Below are positions 59,674-64,000 of a DNA stretch of 64,000 nucleotides, piece by piece; position 1 is the stretch's first letter; each line of letters starts with the position of its first letter. Origin of the DNA: Caulobacteraceae bacterium (GTDB lineage Bacteria > Pseudomonadota > Alphaproteobacteria > Caulobacterales > Caulobacteraceae); NCBI GenBank assembly GCA_027487945.1, contig JAIYCQ010000024.1:1-64000 (forward strand), in the 5' to 3' direction. The notes under the pieces are model-generated. The model was not told the origin of the DNA and made no database searches. It saw nothing but the letters and a program-made list of their open reading frames with translations. Position numbers and translations under genes: made by a program.

Positions 59674-60123
59674 ATGCTTGGTCGTCGAACGGTTCTCGCG
59701 GGCTTTGCCGGTCTGGTCTCTGCGTCCTGCGCCGAGGCCGCACCGACCCGTGACCTCGTGGTCTACAAGACCGCCTCCTGTCCCTGCTGCGGCGGATGGG
59801 TCACCGCCATGGCCAAGGCGGGCTTTCGTCCTAAGGTCGTCAATGTGAACGACATCAGTCCGCTCTGGCGCGCACGGAGCGTCCCCGATGAACTGTCGTC
59901 CTGTCATGTGGCGACCATCGGCCCGTATTTTACGGTCGGTCATGTGCCGCCCGCCGATGTCGAACGCCTGCTGAAGGAGGCGCCGGACGCCATTGGTCTG
60001 TCGGTTCCAGGCATGCCCTTGGGCTCGCCGGGCATGGAGGGGCCGGGCGGCGCAAAGGAACCCTTCCAGACCCTGCTGCTGCTCAAAGGCGGCAAGTCGC
60101 AAGTCTATGCGCGGCACACCTGA
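59674..60123 (+). CDS. DUF411 metal-binding protein
   Basis: A 149-aa exported protein with a twin-arginine-like start (LGRRTVLAGF) and a signal peptide to about residue 23. A DUF411 core follows with SCPCCGGW (C36, C38, C39) and ELSSCHVA. The C-terminal GLSVPGMPLGSPGMEG is the Met-rich family signature. Expected to bind copper or other soft metals in the periplasm. Confidence 0.9.
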   Translation: MLGRRTVLAGFAGLVSASCAEAAPTRDLVVYKTASCPCCGGWVTAMAKAGFRPKVVNVNDISPLWRARSVPDELSSCHVATIGPYFTVGHVPPADVERLLKEAPDAIGLSVPGMPLGSPGMEGPGGAKEPFQTLLLLKGGKSQVYARHT

Positions 60124-60184
60124 CGTTCGTGCTTACGGGTCCGGCGTGACGACCTCCGTTCCCATGCTTTGGCGATAAAGACCG

Positions 60185-61513
60185 ATGTTTTCCCCACTCC
60201 GAAACCCCGCCTACCGCCACCTGTTCCTGGCCCAGCTTTCCGCCCTGCTGGGCACGGGTCTGGCGACTGTCGCCCTTGGCCTGCTAGCTCACGATATCGC
60301 CGGGGCCAGCGCGGGCGAGGTTCTGGGCGCCGCCCTGGCGATCAAGATGGTCGCCTATGTGGTGGTGGCGCCCTTCGCCAGCGCACTGGTCGCCCGTCTT
60401 CCCAGGAAGGTGCTGCTCGTGGGCCTCGATCTGATCAGGGCCGGAGTCGCCGCCTGCCTGCCGTTCGTGGACAGCGCATGGCAGGTCTACGCCCTGATGA
60501 CCGTGCTCTATGTGGCGTCGGCGGCCTTCACGCCCGCCTTCCAGGCGATGATCCCCGATCTGCTCCCCGACGAAGAGGACTATACCAAGGCCCTCTCGCT
60601 TTCCCGGCTGGCTGCCGATCTGGAGAGCATCGCCAGCCCGACTCTCGCCGCGCTGCTACTGGTAGTCTTCCCTTTCAGCGATCTGTTCGGCGGCACAACC
60701 ATCGGCTTCCTGCTGTCGGCGGTCCTGGTCATCACCGCGACCCTTCCGGCTCTCTCGGTCGCAACGCCCAAGCCGTTCATCCAGCGGCTGACCGCCGGGG
60801 TGAGGCTCTTCGCCCTGACACCTCGCCTCAGGGGCCTTCTGGCGATCTCGCTTGCGACGGCGGCGGGCGGCGCCATGGTTTTCGTCAACACCGTCGTGCT
60901 GGTGCAGTCCGGCTTCGGTCTGGGCGACCGCGAGACCGCTTGGGCCTTGGGCGCCTTTGGTCTGGGGTCTATCAGCGCGGCGGTCCTGCTGAGCCGAATG
61001 GCCGCCAGCCTGGGTGACCGAACCGCCATGTTGACCGGCTCCGTCGTCATGGGCGCGGCCTTGCTCGCGGGTCCGCTTCTGGCGACCAGCTATCCGGCCC
61101 TGATCGGCCTGTGGGTGGTGATCGGCTTCGGCTACTCCCTGACCATCACGCCATCAGGCCGGACGCTCCGCCGCTCCGCCCACGCCGAGGATCGGCCCGC
61201 CCTGTTCGCCGCGCAGTTCGCCCTAAGCCATGCCTGCTGGCTGCTGGCCTATCCGCTGGCCGGTTTCATAGGATCAAAGGCGGGCCTCTCCGCCGCGTTC
61301 GTGGTTATGGCTGTGCTCTGCCTCGCGGGAGTGATCCTCGCCGTGCTGATCTGGCCCGCGCGAGACCCGGCAGAGCTTCCTCACAGCCATCCCGACCTCG
61401 CGCTGGACGATCCCCACTGGACGGACACGCAGGGCGGCGTCCACGTCCACGCCTACGTCATCGACGACCGGCATCCACGCTGGCCGAGGCCGTCAATCAG
61501 GGAAGGTAGCTGA
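60185..61513 (+). CDS. MFS transporter with His-rich tail
   Basis: A 442-aa inner-membrane major facilitator with 12 hydrophobic helices. The MFS motif region is ARLPRKVLLVGLDL. The cytosolic C-terminus (~395-440) holds many His (HSHPDLALDDPHW, GVHVHAYVIDDRHPRW) that could sense or bind metal. Its place in the cluster suggests metal efflux, but MFS specificity cannot be read. Confidence 0.88.
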   Translation: MFSPLRNPAYRHLFLAQLSALLGTGLATVALGLLAHDIAGASAGEVLGAALAIKMVAYVVVAPFASALVARLPRKVLLVGLDLIRAGVAACLPFVDSAWQVYALMTVLYVASAAFTPAFQAMIPDLLPDEEDYTKALSLSRLAADLESIASPTLAALLLVVFPFSDLFGGTTIGFLLSAVLVITATLPALSVATPKPFIQRLTAGVRLFALTPRLRGLLAISLATAAGGAMVFVNTVVLVQSGFGLGDRETAWALGAFGLGSISAAVLLSRMAASLGDRTAMLTGSVVMGAALLAGPLLATSYPALIGLWVVIGFGYSLTITPSGRTLRRSAHAEDRPALFAAQFALSHACWLLAYPLAGFIGSKAGLSAAFVVMAVLCLAGVILAVLIWPARDPAELPHSHPDLALDDPHWTDTQGGVHVHAYVIDDRHPRWPRPSIREGS

Positions 61514-61588
61514 TGCCTTGGCGCCCATGTTGGATTGCCGAGCGGCGCACTATGTCTGCCGTTCCGAACCCGTCGCAGTCAGGATGAT

Positions 61589-62239
61589 ATGACCAGCAAG
61601 CCCGCCACCCAGGACCACTGGGAACAGGTCTACGGCAGCAAGGACTCTCGGGAGACAAGCTGGTTCGAGCCATCGCCCGAAACCTCCCTGCTCATGATCG
61701 ACCGGACCGGCCTCATCGCTGGGAGCCGCGCGATTGATGTCGGCGGCGGCGCCTCGTCACTGGTGGACCATCTGCTGCAACGGGGGTTCGAGGTTGCGGT
61801 CCTCGACATCGCCGACGAGTCACTGGCCGTTGCCCGCGCAAGGCTGGGGGCGAAGGCGGAGCAGGTTCAATGGATCGCCGCAGACATCACGTCCTGGCAA
61901 CCCGCCGCGCAGTTCGATCTCTGGCATGACCGTGCGGTGTTCCATTTCCTGACCCAGCCCGCGCAGCGACGCGGCTACGTCGCCGCCCTGGAGGCAGCCC
62001 TCCGCCCCGGCGGCTGGCTCGCTATGGCGACCTTCGCGCCTGATGGCCCGGAGAGGTGCAGTGGGCTTTCGGTTCAGCGGTGGGCCGCTCCGGACCTTGC
62101 CCGCGAACTCGGCGCGGGTTTCGAGCTTGTCCATTCCGAACGGTCTCTTCATTCGACGCCATGGGGCGCGTCACAGGCATTCACCTGGACTTTGTTTCGG
62201 CGAACGCATGGTGTTGATCGCGAGGCTCCATATCGCTGA
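61589..62239 (+). CDS. Class I SAM-dependent methyltransferase
   Basis: A 216-aa soluble enzyme. The SAM motif I is AIDVGGGASSLVDHL, followed by VAVLDIADESLAVAR and IAADITSW. The N-terminus (HWEQVYGSKDSRETSWFEPSPETS) matches a group found in metal and chalcogen clusters. Substrate unknown. The start ATG has AGGA upstream. Confidence 0.85.
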   Translation: MTSKPATQDHWEQVYGSKDSRETSWFEPSPETSLLMIDRTGLIAGSRAIDVGGGASSLVDHLLQRGFEVAVLDIADESLAVARARLGAKAEQVQWIAADITSWQPAAQFDLWHDRAVFHFLTQPAQRRGYVAALEAALRPGGWLAMATFAPDGPERCSGLSVQRWAAPDLARELGAGFELVHSERSLHSTPWGASQAFTWTLFRRTHGVDREAPYR

Positions 62240-62325
62240 CGTGGGGAGATCAAGAGAACGAGGGCTCTCCTCCACTCATCGTGTGTTCGAACACGCTCCC
62301 GCCGGATGGGCCGCAGCAACGATCC

Positions 62326-62673
62326 TCAGAACACCAACACCGCGTCAGCAGCCACTGTCGCTTCCGCCAACGCGCCCATGTCGCTGCGTTCTGTCCCCTC
62401 GATAATCTCCGAAGCGGTGATGCCTCGTGCATCCAGGCAGGTTCCGCAAAGAAGCACCATGCCGCCTGCGGCCAGCACCCGCGCGATCATCCGTTCGACG
62501 TTGTAGAAGCCCTCGGGCGTTCGCTGGCCCTGCTTGGCTGAAACGACAGCATCGCCCAGCATGAAGACCGTTATGTCGGCCCCGGCTTTCGGCAGCGCGT
62601 GGGCGAGCCGCAGTCCGTTGTAGGTCCGCTCGGTTCCATAAGGCGGGTCATTGAGGATGATCAGCGTCTTCAT
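62326..62673 (-). CDS. DsrE-family protein
   Basis: A 115-aa soluble protein (NDPPYGTERTYNGLRLAHAL, then FMLGDAVVSAKQGQ and LLCGTCLDARG with a C-x-x-C pair). DsrE proteins relay sulfur or bind small redox ligands. The ATG has AGGGA seven bases upstream. A perfect TTGAT-N4-ATCAA box is centred 57 bp upstream of the start. It points against the other late genes. Confidence 0.85.
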   Translation of the reverse strand: MKTLIILNDPPYGTERTYNGLRLAHALPKAGADITVFMLGDAVVSAKQGQRTPEGFYNVERMIARVLAAGGMVLLCGTCLDARGITASEIIEGTERSDMGALAEATVAADAVLVF

Positions 62674-62723
62674 CACATTCTCCCTGTCGCGTTCGACTTT
62701 GCGCTGCTGTCTGGTTCGCCGTC

Positions 62724-62737
62724 TTGATCGGGATCAA
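62724..62737. promoter_or_regulatory. FNR/FixK-type binding site
   Basis: TTGATCGGGATCAA is a perfect TTGAT-N4-ATCAA palindrome, the consensus of FNR, Anr and FixK. It is 51 bp upstream of the DsrE-like start. A class II activation site would put the transcript start near 62,689. No good -10 is visible there. Confidence 0.75.
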
Positions 62738-62856
62738 TGGCGCCCACTGGGGCCGACTGTTCCAGAAGGCGCATCCCGGCAGGCGTTTGGAGTCAGGCCC
62801 CCTTGTCCCGACCATCAGCGAGACGCACAGTGGCTTCGACTGGAGTCTACCGACTG

Positions 62857-63189
62857 ATGTCCTTTCGGACCCGCGTTTTGAGATTGGTGTTGGCCGCGAT
62901 CCTGCCATTCCTGATGGCCGTGAACGCGCTCGCCATGCCTACCACCCCTGCGGCGGCAGAACAGGGCGTCTCCATGGCGATTATGGACATGTCGGGCTGT
63001 GATGAGGGGGCTGATCCCCACCTCGCGGCAAAATGCTCCATCGACTGCCCGTTGATCTGCGGCGCGATTGCGCCAAGCGGGCCGGTTACCGATGAACCCC
63101 TGTCGCGCCCGGCGCCGCCCGCGTCGCCGCCGATGGGTGACGCCTGGACCGGCATTTCCATCAGCCCCGACTACCCGCCCCCTCGATGA
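62857..63189 (+). CDS. Small exported Cys-containing protein
   Basis: A 110-aa protein from the ATG with GGAG 12 nt upstream. A signal peptide covers ~1-27 (VLAAILPFLMAVNALA). The mature part has MDMSGC then C60, C64 and C68 (KCSIDCPLIC), and a Pro-rich tail. It could bind soft metals. No family recognised. Confidence 0.65.
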   Translation: MSFRTRVLRLVLAAILPFLMAVNALAMPTTPAAAEQGVSMAIMDMSGCDEGADPHLAAKCSIDCPLICGAIAPSGPVTDEPLSRPAPPASPPMGDAWTGISISPDYPPPR

Positions 63190-63235
63190 CCGATCCGCAG
63201 CAGTTCGAACCTCAGTTCAATTCTGGAGATCAATC

Positions 63236-63385
63236 ATGAAACGCATCTTTTCTCTGGCGACCCTGATGGTGTTCGCCTCCGCTACCGCAGCCTTCGCGGC
63301 CTCTCCCGAGGCGGTAAAGGCCGTGGCGTCCTGCTGCGCGGCCTTGGCCGCCTGCTGCGGCGTTGGTTCTCCCTGCTGCCCGTAA
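63236..63385 (+). CDS. Exported 49-residue CC-X5-CC-X5-CC peptide
   Basis: An ATG with GGAG eight bases upstream starts a clear signal peptide (MKRIFSLATLMVFASATAAFA). The predicted mature peptide is only about 28 residues and has three Cys pairs at 33/34, 40/41 and 47/48, evenly spaced with five residues between. A terminator follows. Length and spacing suggest a periplasmic metal-binding or disulfide peptide. I know no named family. Confidence 0.75.
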   Translation: MKRIFSLATLMVFASATAAFAASPEAVKAVASCCAALAACCGVGSPCCP

Positions 63386-63407
63386 GGGATCAGTAGTCTG
63401 ACCAAGG

Positions 63408-63436
63408 ACGCCCGCGTCGAAAGGCGCGGGCGTTTC
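63408..63436 (+). terminator. Rho-independent terminator of the CC peptide gene
   Basis: 9-bp stem ACGCCCGCG with CGCGGGCGT, an 8-nt loop, then TT, 23 nt after the peptide stop. The last gene of the element thus has its own 3' end. Confidence 0.75.
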
Positions 63437-63530
63437 CTATTGAGCCAACGCGAGCGGCAGCGGCGCGAGCGGCCCATAATTCGGCGGGGCTCCTGTCGGG
63501 TGCTGACTTGACGACACGCCTCAGCACGCA

Positions 63531-63549
63531 GCTAATGCGAACTGCTAAT
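63531..63549 (+). repeat. Candidate integrase arm-type sites, right end
   Basis: GCTAAT at 63,531 and 63,544, 13 bp apart, the same spacing and orientation as the pair at 39,813 and 39,826 inside the left end. Confidence 0.5.
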
Positions 63550-63623
63550 GAAACTGCTTCCAGCCAGACGTTCAACGTCTCAGGCTTGTTGATTTTGCTG
63601 GGAAAACCATTCGGGGCTTCGGC

Positions 63624-63640
63624 TCCTAGTTCCCCAGCCA
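63624..63640 (+). repeat. attR: copy of the tRNA-Gln 3' end
   Basis: TCCTAGTTCCCCAGCCA, identical to the last 17 nt of tRNA-Gln. It has no tRNA in front of it, so it marks the distal end of the element. Confidence 0.9.
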
Positions 63641-63795
63641 ATCTCTTTCCCACGATCCTTCCGGACAGAACGCCCCCGCGGGGCCCTCGTCGGCGGTGCC
63701 TGTCCGGCGCTCCGAAGCGGGCAAGGTGTCGCCGGCCGCCGAGGGTCTGGAGAAGACCCAGACCCTCGACAAGTCCTGTGGCGCCGGGGCGATCG

Positions 63796-64000
63796 CTAGC
63801 CGATCTTCAGCCGCACGAACGCCATGCCGCCGCCGGCGTCGCCATAGCTGGCCGACAACGGGGCGGGTATGTCGAAGCCGTTGACCAGCATCCCGACGCC
63901 CAGCTTCAGGGTCTCTGACAGTCGCCAGTCGTGGATGGCGCCGACCGACAGCTTGCGGACGGCGTAGACCGGGCCGTGGCCGTGACCGGGGTTCAGCTCA
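63796..64000 (-). CDS. C-terminus of an outer-membrane-like protein (partial)
   Basis: The last 67 residues of a protein that enters the window from the right. HGHGPVYAVRKLSVGAIHDW, LKLGVGMLVNGFD and the end MAFVRLKIG look like final strands of a beta barrel. They fit, from memory, a family of exported proteins often found beside copper-resistance genes. The assignment is tentative because most of the gene is outside. It lies beyond attR. Confidence 0.6.
   Translation of the reverse strand, partial: ELNPGHGHGPVYAVRKLSVGAIHDWRLSETLKLGVGMLVNGFDIPAPLSASYGDAGGGMAFVRLKIG

Larger units (their letters stand above)
39733..63640. mobile_element. Integrative element in tRNA-Gln with metal-efflux cargo
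   Basis: About 23.9 kb bounded by 17-bp direct repeats of the tRNA-Gln 3' end, with a tyrosine recombinase 86 bp inside the left end. It holds recombination genes, a block of poorly known genes, SRAP remnants, an XRE regulator and a complete divalent-metal efflux module. I see no relaxase, type IV secretion, replication or phage structural genes, so it looks like a non-self-transmissible genomic island or a reduced element. The left part is less GC-rich than the host DNA. Confidence 0.88.
63436..63795. other. Right end of the element and flank
   Basis: Contains the two GCTAAT arm-like sites, attR, and after it a hairpin (63,741-63,750 with 63,758-63,767, 10 bp, 7-nt loop) that probably ends the minus-strand gene at the edge. 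No gene seen. Confidence 0.55.

Overview
The window is high-GC DNA from an alphaproteobacterium, most likely Caulobacterales (a Caulobacter, Phenylobacterium or Brevundimonas relative). The reasons are three large TonB-dependent receptors, small receiver proteins, an S9 peptidase, retropepsin-like lipoproteins and the general codon use; the genus cannot be fixed from sequence alone. No rRNA or CRISPR array is present. Three tRNA genes are seen: Met, Pro and Gln.

Positions 1-39,700 are core chromosome. In order they hold: an asparagine synthetase and a GT4 glycosyltransferase; tRNA-Met; a CBS-like/histidine kinase/receiver hybrid; a TonB receptor; the queC-queE-queD genes for the queuosine precursor; a small lipoprotein, a receiver protein, aroC and a J-domain protein on the minus strand; pdxH and a uridine-kinase-like gene meeting tail to tail; an acyl-CoA ligase fused to a membrane/DUF1499 module; a metallo-hydrolase overlapping an ATP-grasp-like gene; an AraC regulator divergent from a DUF2306 membrane protein; a DUF442 phosphatase-like gene; oppB-oppC and an oppA-like lipoprotein without ATPase genes; two more TonB receptors with a sulfotransferase, a two-domain retropepsin-like lipoprotein and an S9 peptidase between them; sppA; and tRNA-Pro.

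Positions 39,733-63,640 form one integrative element inserted in the 3' end of tRNA-Gln. The evidence is a tyrosine recombinase directly next to the tRNA, a 17-bp copy of the tRNA 3' end about 23.9 kb away, and matching pairs of GCTAAT at 13-bp spacing just inside both ends. The left half (39.8-48.7 kb) carries recombination genes (tyrosine and serine recombinases, a ribbon-helix-helix protein), several poorly known and AT-richer genes, two decayed SRAP (YedK) fragments, an XRE regulator and a 0.9-kb gene-free stretch with strong hairpins. The right half (49.6-63.4 kb) is a divalent-metal efflux module: a MerR regulator divergent from a cation diffusion facilitator, a His-rich small protein, a CzcCBA-type RND pump, a P1B-4 ATPase, and then an ICMT-like methyltransferase, DUF411 protein, MFS transporter, SAM methyltransferase, DsrE-like protein and two small Cys-containing exported proteins. 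An identical 23-bp MerR-type operator precedes both the cation diffusion facilitator and the ICMT-like gene, so one regulator probably controls two transcription units. A perfect FNR/FixK-type box lies upstream of the DsrE-like gene.

Beyond the right attachment repeat the window ends in the C-terminus of an outer-membrane-like protein of a type that often accompanies copper genes, so metal-related DNA may continue past the window. The best candidates for something undescribed are the exported 49-residue CC-X5-CC-X5-CC peptide, the acyl-CoA ligase/DUF1499 fusion, the nested dyads in front of the serine recombinase, the GTGGATTCT repeats at 43.4-43.5 kb and the structured gene-free region at 48.7-49.6 kb.
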